Translations under genes and position numbers: made by a program
The notes under the pieces: generated by a model
Told to the model about the DNA's origin: nothing
The model's input: only the letters and a program-made list of their open reading frames with translations
Database searches by the model: none
Part shown: in pieces, positions 56,394 through 64,000 of the stretch
Layout: every line of letters starts with the position of its first letter
Position numbering within the stretch: the stretch's first letter is position 1
Assembly (NCBI RefSeq): GCF_003111645.1
Contig: NZ_CP022187.1
Span: forward strand, 4,402,001-4,466,000
Length of the DNA: 64,000 nt
DNA from: Parazoarcus communis
GTDB lineage: Bacteria; Pseudomonadota; Gammaproteobacteria; Burkholderiales; Rhodocyclaceae
Direction of reading: 5' to 3'

Positions 56394-58937
56394 ATGCGAC
56401 TGATTCCGCTACTGTTGTGCTGGATGTCCGGCTCTGCCATGGCTGCCGACATGCCGGCACTGGTGGTGTCGCCGGACCTGATTCGTAACCCGGTTACTGC
56501 ACGGGGCACGAAATCCGGTGCCGAGACGACGCCGAAAGCGGCTGCAGCGGCAAGCACAGGCGTCGAGGTGCGCGAGGTGAAGCCGCAGGCCGTGCAGCGG
56601 GTTGAGCCGGTTGCGCCGGCCGCTCGTGTGCCGGCAGCGCCGACTGGCGCTGGTGCAAAGGCCGCAAGTGCGACTGCCGCCACGACTGCGACGAAGGCTA
56701 TGCCGGCTGCTGCACCCGTGCCGACCCGTCCGGAGCCGGCATCGTCGGGCACGATGCCGGCGTCCGGGGCAACGGAAATCAGCGCGGTTCGTATCAGCGG
56801 CACCCGCGCGGTCGAACTGGTTGCCGATGGTGACGCCGAATTGCAGCGCGGTGAGATGTTGCTGACCGCCGACAAACTGATCTACCGCGAGCCGACCGAT
56901 GAGGCCGTGGCCGAAGGCAACGTGCGTCTGCGCCAGGGCAGGGACGAGATGTCCGGTCCGTCGGCGTCGATCGTGCTCGGAGAGCGTACCGGCTCCTTCG
57001 ATGCCCCGCGCTATTCGATCGTTCGAACCCGCGAACCGCTGGAGCCGGGCGACCCGCCGCGAGAGGTCAACGGTGGCGGGCGCGCGAGCGTCCTCTACTT
57101 CGAGGGCGAGAACCAGTACCGTGCCGAAAACGCCACCTGGTCCACCTGTAGCGTCGACGACCCGGACTGGTACATCAAGGCCGGGGACATGTCGCTCGAC
57201 TACGATCGTGAGATGGGTGTCGCACGTGACAGCACCGTCGTGTTTCAGGGCGTACCGCTGTTCTGGATGCCGTGGGCGGAGTTTCCCCTTGCCGGTCAGC
57301 GGCAGTCGGGTGTGCTGCCACCGACCATCGGGTACTCGAACACCACCGGTTTCGACCTGGCTGTGCCGTACTACTGGAATATCGCGCCCAACTACGATGC
57401 GACGATCACGCCGCGCTGGATGAGCCAGCGCGGGCTTCAACTCGGTGGTGAAGTGCGCTACATGGGTGAAACCTATCGCGGGGACGTGAGTGCCGAATGG
57501 TTGTCACGCGACAACAAGACTGGGGAAGAGCGCACGCTCGGCTCGCTCCAGCACCAGCAATGGATTACGCCGGCACTGTACGGCTCGCTCGACCTGAACG
57601 GGGTCTCCGATGACGATTACTTCGAAGACCTGAGCTCCAATATCTCGATCGCCTCCAAAGTAAACCTGCTGCGTGAAGGGCGCCTGATCTACACCGGCAG
57701 TGAGTGGTGGAGTGCATCTGCACTGGTGCAGAGTTATCAGACCCTGAACCCCGATCCGGATGAAACGGTCACCACGCCGTATCGCAGATTGCCGCAGTTG
57801 CAACTCAACGCATCGCGCCCTGATCTCCCAGGGGGGCTGAATTTTGCGTGGAACAGCGAGTTCGTCAATTTTTCACACCCGGACGAGGACAACCCCGACG
57901 CCACCCGTTTCGTGGCCTATCCACAACTGTCGCTGCCGATCGAGCGTTCCGGCTACTACATCACGCCGAAGATCGGCGTGCATTACACCAGCTACGACAT
58001 AGACCGCGATCCGACGGCGACGCTGCGGGATTCGATTACCCGCTCGATTCCCATTGTCTCGATCGACTCGGGCATGACGTTCGAGCGTGAAGCCAATTTC
58101 TTTGGTCGCGATGTCATCCAGACGCTGGAGCCGAGGCTGTACTACCTGAAGACGGCCTACCGCTATCAGGAAGATATCCCGCTGTTTGACACCAGTACCT
58201 ATGACTTCGGCTTTGCACAGATCTTTTCCGAGAATCTCTACTCCGGTAGCGACCGTATTGCCAACGCCAACCAACTGACAGCAGCGGTAACCTCGCGACT
58301 GATTAACCCCGAGACCGGTGCGGAGTGGATGAAGGTTCTGCTTGGTCAGCGTTATTACTTCGAAGATCAGCGCGTCACGAGCAACTACTACGACGAGAGT
58401 GGAACGCTGGTTGAGAACGAAACCGCGCGCACCAGCAAACAGGCCGACGTCCTGGCCGGTTTCAGCGGCAGTGTCGCGGCCAATACCACCCTTGAGTCCC
58501 TGTGGCAGTACAACCCGCGCGACGACCGTACCGAGCGCTTCAACACGACGCTGCGTTACCAGCCCGGCTTTGCAAAGACCCTGAACCTGAGCTACCGCTA
58601 CACGAAGGACACCTTGCGTGACCTCGATATCTCCGGCCAGTGGCCACTTGGCGGGCGCTGGTACGGTGTGACCCGCCTCACGCATTCGCTCAAGGAAGAT
58701 CGTCTGACCGAAGCGATTGGCGGCATTGAGTACGATGGCGGGTGCTGGGTCGTGCGTGTGGCGATGCACCGCTTTGCCACCGATGCCGACGATGTGACCA
58801 AGTCGGTCTTCATTCAACTTGAACTCAACGACCTCGCCAGCATCGGCACCAGTCCGGTCAACCTGATCAAACGCAGCGTGCCGGGCTATGGCACGATCAA
58901 CGAGCCCGGCGGTAACCGTGTCTTCGGCGTCGAATGA
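56394..58937 (+). CDS. lptD: LPS-assembly protein LptD
   Basis: This 847-residue outer-membrane barrel inserts LPS into the outer leaflet together with LptE. A signal peptide (IPLLLCWMSGSAMA) is followed by an Ala/Pro/Thr-rich stretch (about 40-120), the OstA-like jellyroll domain (AVELVADGDAELQRGEMLLT and onward) and the C-terminal 26-strand barrel. Only two cysteines remain in the mature protein, C252 (WSTCSV) and C784 (GGCWVV). I used the ATG at 56394; a TTG nine codons upstream (56367) is also possible. It starts the lptD-surA-pdxA-rsmA operon and is divergent from amgK. Confidence 0.94.
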   Translation: MRLIPLLLCWMSGSAMAADMPALVVSPDLIRNPVTARGTKSGAETTPKAAAAASTGVEVREVKPQAVQRVEPVAPAARVPAAPTGAGAKAASATAATTATKAMPAAAPVPTRPEPASSGTMPASGATEISAVRISGTRAVELVADGDAELQRGEMLLTADKLIYREPTDEAVAEGNVRLRQGRDEMSGPSASIVLGERTGSFDAPRYSIVRTREPLEPGDPPREVNGGGRASVLYFEGENQYRAENATWSTCSVDDPDWYIKAGDMSLDYDREMGVARDSTVVFQGVPLFWMPWAEFPLAGQRQSGVLPPTIGYSNTTGFDLAVPYYWNIAPNYDATITPRWMSQRGLQLGGEVRYMGETYRGDVSAEWLSRDNKTGEERTLGSLQHQQWITPALYGSLDLNGVSDDDYFEDLSSNISIASKVNLLREGRLIYTGSEWWSASALVQSYQTLNPDPDETVTTPYRRLPQLQLNASRPDLPGGLNFAWNSEFVNFSHPDEDNPDATRFVAYPQLSLPIERSGYYITPKIGVHYTSYDIDRDPTATLRDSITRSIPIVSIDSGMTFEREANFFGRDVIQTLEPRLYYLKTAYRYQEDIPLFDTSTYDFGFAQIFSENLYSGSDRIANANQLTAAVTSRLINPETGAEWMKVLLGQRYYFEDQRVTSNYYDESGTLVENETARTSKQADVLAGFSGSVAANTTLESLWQYNPRDDRTERFNTTLRYQPGFAKTLNLSYRYTKDTLRDLDISGQWPLGGRWYGVTRLTHSLKEDRLTEAIGGIEYDGGCWVVRVAMHRFATDADDVTKSVFIQLELNDLASIGTSPVNLIKRSVPGYGTINEPGGNRVFGVE

Positions 58938-58966
58938 CCGTTTGCGGCCCATTTCATAGAGAAACC

Positions 58967-60283
58967 ATGAACCGATTCCTGTCCCGTTCCCGTGCCCTGG
59001 TGGCAGTTGGCCTGTCTTGTGCTGCACTCGCAATGCCGGCTCATGCCGCTGTCAAGGCAGTCGAGGTCGATCGTATCGTCGCCGTCGTCAACAATGAGGT
59101 GATCACCGCCCTGCAACTGCGCGAGCGTGTTGCACAGGCGACGCGCCAGCTTCAGCGTCAGGGCGGTCAGTTGCCGCCTGTTGAGGTGCTCGAGCGCCAG
59201 TTGCTTGAGCGACTCATTGTCGAGCGTGCGCAGTTGCAACTTGCTCGCGATACCTCGCTGCGTGTCGACGACGGCATGCTCGAGCGCGCGATCGCCCGCA
59301 TTGCCGCGAACAACAAGCTGTCGTCGACCGAGTTGCGTGCCGCGCTCGAGCGCGATGGCGTGAGCTGGAGCCGTTTTCGCGATGAGATCCGCACCGAGAT
59401 CGTGCTGACCCGACTGCGCGAGCGTGAGGTCGACAACAAGGTGGTCGTCACTGATGCGGAAGTCGAAAATTTCCTGACCAACAACCCGGATGCCTTCTCC
59501 GGCATCGAGTTCCAGCTCGCGCACATCCTGCTGCGTGCGCCCGAAGGTGCGAGCCCGGAGCAAATCGCCCGGCTGCGCGAGCGCGCTGAGAAGGTGATGG
59601 CCCGCCTGCGGTCGGGTGAGGATTTTGCCCGCGTGGCGGCTGAAACCTCGGACGCGTCCGACGGCATCAGCGGTGGCAACATTGGCTGGCGTGAACGCGA
59701 CCGGTTGCCGGCACTCTATGCGGATGCCGCGCGCGACCTGAAGCCGGGCGAGCTGTCGCCGGTGCTGCGCAGTGCCTCCGGCCTGCATATCGTCAAGCTG
59801 GTGGACAAGCGCGGCGGCGCGGCGGCTGGCCCGCAGCAACTCGAACAGACCCGTGCCCGCCATATCCTGATCAAGACTTCCGAGGTGCTTTCCGATACCG
59901 AAGCCGAGGCCCGTCTGCTCGCGCTTCGTGAGCGCGTGGTCAATGGCGCGGATTTCGGCGAACTTGCGAAGGCCAACTCCGCGGATCTGTCTGCGGCCAA
60001 GGGGGGCGATCTGGGCTGGGTGAATCCGGGCGACACCGTGCCGGAGTTCGAGCGTGCGATGAATGCGCTCAAACCCGGCGACATCAGTGCCCCGGTGCGC
60101 TCGCCTTTCGGCTGGCACCTGATTCAGGTGACGGAACGCCGCGTGCAGGACGTGACCGAAGAGCGCAAGCTGAACGCAGCGCGCGCCATCCTGCGTGAGC
60201 GCAAGGCCGAGGCCGCATACGAGGACTGGTTGCGTCAGTTGCGTGACAGCACGTACGTCGATTACCGACTGGAACGCGAGTGA
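58967..60283 (+). CDS. surA: Periplasmic chaperone SurA
   Basis: This 438-residue folding factor escorts outer-membrane proteins such as LptD. It has a signal peptide (LVAVGLSCAALAMPAHA), the N-terminal chaperone domain (VDRIVAVVNNEVITALQLRE), two parvulin domains (about 175-275 and 285-385; the second with ARHILIKTSEVLSD and GDLGWVNPGDTVPEFE) and a C-terminal helix. The start is the ATG at 58967. It is 29 bases after lptD and overlaps pdxA by four bases. Confidence 0.96.
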   Translation: MNRFLSRSRALVAVGLSCAALAMPAHAAVKAVEVDRIVAVVNNEVITALQLRERVAQATRQLQRQGGQLPPVEVLERQLLERLIVERAQLQLARDTSLRVDDGMLERAIARIAANNKLSSTELRAALERDGVSWSRFRDEIRTEIVLTRLREREVDNKVVVTDAEVENFLTNNPDAFSGIEFQLAHILLRAPEGASPEQIARLRERAEKVMARLRSGEDFARVAAETSDASDGISGGNIGWRERDRLPALYADAARDLKPGELSPVLRSASGLHIVKLVDKRGGAAAGPQQLEQTRARHILIKTSEVLSDTEAEARLLALRERVVNGADFGELAKANSADLSAAKGGDLGWVNPGDTVPEFERAMNALKPGDISAPVRSPFGWHLIQVTERRVQDVTEERKLNAARAILRERKAEAAYEDWLRQLRDSTYVDYRLERE

Positions 60284-61281
60284 GCATCGTGACCGACGAT
60301 TTTCCGGTGCTCGCGATCACCAGTGGCGAGCCGGCAGGCGTCGGTCCGGAGCTTTGCGCCAGCCTGGCCGACCGTCAGTGGCCTGCCCACCTGGTGGTGC
60401 TGGGCGATGCCGAGCTGATCGAAGAGCGCCTTGCCCGCATCGGCAGTGCAGTCCAGGTGCGCGCTTACCAGCCCGGGCTTGCCCCCGAATCGGGGATGAT
60501 CGACGTGTTGCATCAGCCGCTTGCCAGCCCTGCGGTGGCTGGTGAGTTGAATGCGGACAACGCGCCCTACGTGCTTGCCCTGCTTGACCGTGCCGTGCAG
60601 GGCTGCGTGTCGGGCGAGTTTGCAGGCATCGTGACCGCGCCGGTGCACAAGGGCGTGATTTGCGACGCCGGGGTGCCTTTTACCGGCCATACCGAGTATC
60701 TCGCGGAAAGGACTTCTACGCCGCTGGTGGTGATGATGCTGGTCGGCGGCGGGATGCGGGTGGCGCTTGCCACGACCCATCTGCCGCTGTCTGCGGTGCC
60801 GGCTGCGATTACCCCGGCGCTGCTCGAACAGACGCTGCGTATCGTGCATCGTGACCTGGTGAGCCGCTTCGGCCTCGATGCCCCCCGGATTCTGGTGGCC
60901 GGCCTCAATCCGCACGCAGGCGAAGGCGGGCACATGGGGCGTGAGGAGATCGAGGTGATCACGCCCGTTCTCGATCGTCTGCGCGCAGAAGGCATGTTGC
61001 TGGTCGGCCCGCTGCCGGCCGACACCCTGTTTGTGCCACACACGCTGGCACAGGGCGATGCGGTACTGGCGATGTATCACGATCAGGGCCTGCCCGTGCT
61101 CAAGCACGCCAGTTTCGGCGGCGGCGTCAATGTCACCCTGGGCCTGCCAATCATCCGGACCTCGGTCGATCATGGCACGGCACTTGATCTGGCCGGCAGC
61201 GGTCGCGCCGACCCCGGCAGCCTTTTTGCTGCGGTGGAGCTGGCGATTTCGATGGCGGCCTCAAAACGGAAATCCGCATGA
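60280..61281 (+). CDS. pdxA: 4-hydroxythreonine-4-phosphate dehydrogenase
   Basis: This 333-residue NAD-dependent enzyme works in pyridoxal phosphate synthesis. It has [38 protein letters not shown], the metal-binding His in ATTHLPL and [14 protein letters not shown], and [12 protein letters not shown]. The start is a GTG that overlaps the surA stop (GTGA). It is followed by rsmA with an ATGA overlap. The order is that of the E. coli operon. Confidence 0.96.
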   Translation: MSIVTDDFPVLAITSGEPAGVGPELCASLADRQWPAHLVVLGDAELIEERLARIGSAVQVRAYQPGLAPESGMIDVLHQPLASPAVAGELNADNAPYVLALLDRAVQGCVSGEFAGIVTAPVHKGVICDAGVPFTGHTEYLAERTSTPLVVMMLVGGGMRVALATTHLPLSAVPAAITPALLEQTLRIVHRDLVSRFGLDAPRILVAGLNPHAGEGGHMGREEIEVITPVLDRLRAEGMLLVGPLPADTLFVPHTLAQGDAVLAMYHDQGLPVLKHASFGGGVNVTLGLPIIRTSVDHGTALDLAGSGRADPGSLFAAVELAISMAASKRKSA

Positions 61282-62081
61282 GCAACGATCGCGAAACAGA
61301 CGGCCATCGCGCACGCAAGCGCTTTGGTCAGAACTTCCTGTCCGACCCCAACATCATCCGTCGCATCATCGATGCCATTCGCCCGCAGCCGGGCGAGACC
61401 ATGGTCGAGATCGGGCCCGGCCTGGGCGCGATGACCGCGCCCTTGCTCGAGCGTATCGATCATCTGCATGTGGTCGAGATTGACCGCGATCTGATTGCCC
61501 GCCTGCGCGAACGCTACTCGCCGGAACGCCTCAGCATCCACGAGGGCGATGCGCTGAAGTTCGATTTCGGCACGCTCGGCGATCCGCTGCGCATCGTCGG
61601 CAACCTCCCGTACAACATCTCGACCCCCATCCTGTTCCACCTCGCGGCCTTTGCGGAGCAGGTGCAGGACATGACCTTCATGTTGCAGAAGGAAGTGGTG
61701 ATGCGGATGGTGGCCGAGCCGGGTACCGAGGACTACGGCCGCCTTTCTGTAATGCTGCAGTACCGGTTCCGCATGGGTCGGATGTTCGATGTGCCGCCAG
61801 GTGCGTTTCGCCCGGCACCCAAGGTGATGTCGAGCATTGTGCGCCTTGTTCCGCTGCCGGCCGAGGAGCTGACTGCCAGGGACGAAGCCCTGCTCGGCGC
61901 GATCGTGACTGCGGCCTTCGGTCAGCGGCGCAAGACGCTGCGCAACACCCTGCGGGAGTTTCTCGATGAGGCAGGGTTCGCTGCGCTGGGGCTCGACCCC
62001 GGGCTGCGCGGCGAGCGCCTGTCGGTTGCCGAGTTTGTCGCCATCGCCAACTACTGCAGCGGCGCGGGCAAACGGGCGTGA
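61278..62081 (+). CDS. rsmA: 16S rRNA dimethyladenosine transferase (KsgA)
   Basis: This 267-residue methyltransferase dimethylates two adenosines near the 3' end of 16S rRNA. It has [18 protein letters not shown], the SAM motif [22 protein letters not shown] and the catalytic [11 protein letters not shown], followed by the C-terminal helical domain. It is the last gene of lptD-surA-pdxA-rsmA; the apaG and apaH genes of the E. coli operon do not follow, and a strong terminator closes the unit. Confidence 0.97.
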   Translation: MSNDRETDGHRARKRFGQNFLSDPNIIRRIIDAIRPQPGETMVEIGPGLGAMTAPLLERIDHLHVVEIDRDLIARLRERYSPERLSIHEGDALKFDFGTLGDPLRIVGNLPYNISTPILFHLAAFAEQVQDMTFMLQKEVVMRMVAEPGTEDYGRLSVMLQYRFRMGRMFDVPPGAFRPAPKVMSSIVRLVPLPAEELTARDEALLGAIVTAAFGQRRKTLRNTLREFLDEAGFAALGLDPGLRGERLSVAEFVAIANYCSGAGKRA

Positions 62082-62082
62082 A

Positions 62083-62106
62083 AAAAGCCGGGCTCGCCCG
62101 GCTTTT
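62083..62106 (+). terminator. Two-way terminator after rsmA
   Basis: AAAAGCCGGGC and GCCCGGCTTTT pair perfectly around a very short loop. T-runs occur on both strands, so it can end rsmA on the plus strand and the DUF2892 gene on the minus strand. Confidence 0.92.
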
Positions 62107-62124
62107 CCGTGTGTGCCGTGAAGT

Positions 62125-62319
62125 TTACTGTTTCTTCATCGGGCAGGTGTTTACACCGAGCAGGGTGTAGGCGGGGCACCAGCCAAGCAGGCCGGTGGCC
62201 AGCGGCACGATGCCGATATAGGTCCACGGCGCACCAATGCCCATGATGGCCAGTGCCAGCAACACGATGCCGGCAACGATGCGAAGAATCTTGTCCATGC
62301 TGCCCACGTTCGATTTCAT
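62125..62319 (-). CDS. DUF2892 small inner-membrane protein
   Basis: This 64-residue protein has two hydrophobic helices (ILRIVAGIVLLALAIMG and YIGIVPLATGLLG) followed by CPAYTLLGVNTCPMKK with two Cys. It matches the DUF2892 family, which also forms the membrane part of the YgaP rhodanese. The ATG ending at 62319 is preceded by TTGGAGC at correct spacing. That Shine-Dalgarno is one arm of a perfect 9-bp inverted repeat, so translation may be controlled. It is downstream of a Crp/Fnr-type regulator on the same strand. Confidence 0.87.
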   Translation of the reverse strand: MKSNVGSMDKILRIVAGIVLLALAIMGIGAPWTYIGIVPLATGLLGWCPAYTLLGVNTCPMKKQ

Positions 62320-62322
62320 GAT

Positions 62323-62356
62323 GTGCTCCAAGGGGAAAGTGACGCCATTGGAGCAC
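62323..62356 (-). promoter_or_regulatory. Inverted repeat covering the DUF2892 ribosome binding site
   Basis: On the minus strand GTGCTCCAA, 16 bases, TTGGAGCAC form a perfect 9-bp stem that ends four bases before the ATG. The GGAG of the Shine-Dalgarno pairs with CTCC of the other arm. As DNA it could also bind a dimeric regulator. Confidence 0.65.
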
Positions 62357-62437
62357 GCGGCATGACACGGGGTCTGTAACCGGAGATACATAGCAGGTCA
62401 TTTCAGCCGCGTGGCGGCGCTTGCCCCGAACCGCGAG

Positions 62438-63109
62438 TCAGGGGCTGCGGTTGTCGGCGCCGCTGGCAATGCGGCGCAAACCTGCAGGATTGAGGATCTC
62501 GATCTGCTCCCTCGAAAGTTTGACCAGACCCTGTGCGGAAAAGCCCTTGAGCAGGCGGCTGACGAATTCGCGCACGCTGCCGAGTTCATCCGCGAGGTGT
62601 TGATGCGTCGTATGCAGGATACGTCCCTTGCCCAGCAGCAGGGTGGCAAGGCGCTGATCCAGGCGGTGGAAAGCCACTTCCTCGATCAGCTGCATCAGAT
62701 CGGCAATGCGTTCGGCAAACAGGTTGAAGACGAAGCCGCGAAAAGCCGGCTCGGCCAGCAGTTCATCGAACACCTGCTTTGGCAGCAGCATCAGCAGGGT
62801 GTCGGCCTCGGTGATGCCGCGGGCGTTGTAGTCCTCGTTGCCGAGAAGGCAGGACGAGGAAATGATGCAGGTTTCGCCTGGCGTAACGCGATAGAGCGGA
62901 AGCTCCCGGCCATTGGGGGCGCACTTGGCGACTCGCACCGAGCCTTCGATCACGAAAGGGAAACCTTCGCAGGACTGATGGTCGTCGAAAAGCAGCGTGT
63001 CCGCCGGCACTTCCATCCATCGTGCGGCGTCGAGCAGGCGCGAGCGTGCAGCGGGCGACAGTTCGTCGATGACCGGATAGTTCTTCTGCAGGCGCTTGGC
63101 ACTCGTCAT
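62438..63109 (-). CDS. Crp/Fnr-family transcriptional regulator
   Basis: This 223-residue regulator has an N-terminal cyclic-nucleotide-binding-like beta-roll (about 25-120), a dimer helix and a C-terminal winged helix (THQHLADELGSVREFVSRLL). Four cysteines (C47, C63, C81, C87) lie in the sensor domain, but not at the FNR iron-sulfur positions at the N-terminus, so redox or metal sensing is possible but unproven. It is seven bases downstream of xthA and 118 bases upstream of the DUF2892 gene, which may be its target. Confidence 0.88.
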   Translation of the reverse strand: MTSAKRLQKNYPVIDELSPAARSRLLDAARWMEVPADTLLFDDHQSCEGFPFVIEGSVRVAKCAPNGRELPLYRVTPGETCIISSSCLLGNEDYNARGITEADTLLMLLPKQVFDELLAEPAFRGFVFNLFAERIADLMQLIEEVAFHRLDQRLATLLLGKGRILHTTHQHLADELGSVREFVSRLLKGFSAQGLVKLSREQIEILNPAGLRRIASGADNRSP

Positions 63110-63116
63110 GAGGTGC

Positions 63117-63878
63117 TCACCCTGCGAGTTCGAGGACGACCGGTGCGTGGTCGGAGGGGCGCTCGAGCTTGCGCGGCGCCTTGTCGACGGTGCAACTGCT
63201 GCAATCGGCTTGCAACGCGGGCGACACCAGGATGTGATCGATGCGCAGGCCGAAATTGCGCCGGAAGGCCATCATTCGATAGTCCCACCATGAAAAGCTG
63301 CGCTCGGGCTGCTCGAACAGCCGGAAGGCGTCGATGAGACCGAGTGCGGTGAGTGCGCGGAAGGCCGCGCGCTCGGGCTCTGAAACGTGAATCTCGTCCT
63401 TCCAGTCAGGATGCGCATCGGCCGCTTCGGGAGCGATGTTGAAGTCGCCGGTCAGGACCAGTTTCGGATACTGGCGCATCTCTTCCTCGACCCATTCGGT
63501 CAGGGCCGATAGCCAGCGCAGCTTGTATTCGAACTTGTCGGAGCCGACCGCCTGACCGTTCGGAAAGTAGCCGCAGATCACCCTGACACCGTCGATGGTG
63601 GCGGCGATGATGCGCTTCTGTTCGTCGTCGAAGCCCGGGATGTTGCGGACCACGGCATCCATTGGTTTCGGGCTCAGGATCGCGACGCCGTTGTAGGTCT
63701 TCTGTCCGATGAAAGCTGCGCGATAGCCCGCTGCTTCCAGTTCGGCGACAGGAAAGGCCTTGTCTTCCATCTTCAGTTCCTGCAGGCACAGGGCATCGGG
63801 CTTGTTGGCCGCCAGCCAGTCGAGGACGTGAGGCAGGCGGACCTTCAGGGAGTTGACGTTCCAGGTGGCGATTTTCAT
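63117..63878 (-). CDS. xthA: Exodeoxyribonuclease III
   Basis: This 253-residue enzyme of the exonuclease III/AP endonuclease fold cuts abasic sites in base excision repair. It starts KIATWNVNSLKVRLPHVLDW with Asn7, has LCLQELKMEDKAFP (Glu34), LVLTGDFNIAPEAAD, WWDYRMMAFRRNFGLRIDHI and the final SDHAPVVLEL with the catalytic His. The length is normal. It is the first gene of a possible three-gene unit with the Crp/Fnr regulator. Confidence 0.96.
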   Translation of the reverse strand: MKIATWNVNSLKVRLPHVLDWLAANKPDALCLQELKMEDKAFPVAELEAAGYRAAFIGQKTYNGVAILSPKPMDAVVRNIPGFDDEQKRIIAATIDGVRVICGYFPNGQAVGSDKFEYKLRWLSALTEWVEEEMRQYPKLVLTGDFNIAPEAADAHPDWKDEIHVSEPERAAFRALTALGLIDAFRLFEQPERSFSWWDYRMMAFRRNFGLRIDHILVSPALQADCSSCTVDKAPRKLERPSDHAPVVLELAG

Positions 63879-63962
63879 GAACTCTTGTGGCGCCGGGCGA
63901 CGCGCACGCGCTTGCGTCGGGTCGACCGCTGCGACGGACAGTGGGAACAGCGCTATTGTGCC

Positions 63963-64000
63963 ATGAGCGCCGGCGCAGGATTCGGGGCGGCACTCTTCTT
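63963..64000 (+). CDS. Possible start of a further gene (cut by window edge)
   Basis: An ATG at 63963 opens a frame reading MSAGAGFGAALFF to the window end. The hydrophobic run would fit the first helix of a membrane protein, but 12 codons cannot support a family call. It is divergent from xthA. Confidence 0.25.
   Translation, partial: MSAGAGFGAALF

Overview
The window looks like a chromosomal core segment of a GC-rich betaproteobacterium. The gene neighbourhoods and protein styles fit the Rhodocyclales, in the Azoarcus/Thauera/Aromatoleum range. This placement is inferred from reading the proteins, not from a database match. Nearly all DNA is coding, most genes are housekeeping, and I see no prophage, insertion sequence, CRISPR array or resistance island.

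Layout. 1-4.2 kb: start of a lytic transglycosylase, a folate salvage ligase, and a two-gene unit of a lone periplasmic binding protein with a membrane diguanylate cyclase. 4.2-9.9 kb: ilvA, then the nitrogen/PTS group hprK-ptsN-hpf-rpoN-lptB. 9.9-13.4 kb: recX-recA-pncC-pgpA-thiL, all on the minus strand. 13.5-17.6 kb: a large Cache-GAF-PAS-GGDEF-EAL protein, a DUF5710 gene and a tRNA-Ile(CAT) with its terminator. 17.6-22.9 kb: the macromolecular synthesis operon rpsU-dnaG-rpoD, divergent from tsaD. 22.9-28 kb: plsY, folB, an H-NS-like gene, ybaK, xerD, ogt and proA. 28-32.9 kb: holA-lptE-leuS and an uncharacterised small gene. 33-46.3 kb: uvrD, an orphan parA, maeB-pldA, a quinone oxidoreductase, a CmpX-like membrane protein and dnaE. 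46.3-54.5 kb: hemF, a DUF1508 gene, dusB-fis-purH-purD and pepP-ubiH. 54.5-62.1 kb: amgK-murU (peptidoglycan recycling) divergent from lptD-surA-pdxA-rsmA. 62.1-64 kb: xthA, a Crp/Fnr regulator and a small DUF2892 membrane protein, then the possible start of another gene.

How the genes work together. Several genes serve the outer membrane (lptB, lptE, lptD, surA, pldA). Others serve replication and repair (recA, recX, dnaE, holA, dnaG, uvrD, xthA, ogt, xerD) or global regulation (rpoN, rpoD, ptsN, hprK, fis, an H-NS-like protein). Two are cyclic-di-GMP enzymes.

I found no obviously new multi-gene defence or mobile system. The observations most worth checking are: a perfect inverted repeat that would hide the ribosome binding site of the DUF2892 gene beside a cysteine-rich Crp/Fnr regulator; a PldA whose catalytic Asn is Asp; a G9 tract inside the GGDEF-EAL gene; a consensus-like sigma-54 promoter pointing antisense into pncC; an orphan ParA; and the solute-binding-protein/diguanylate-cyclase pair.
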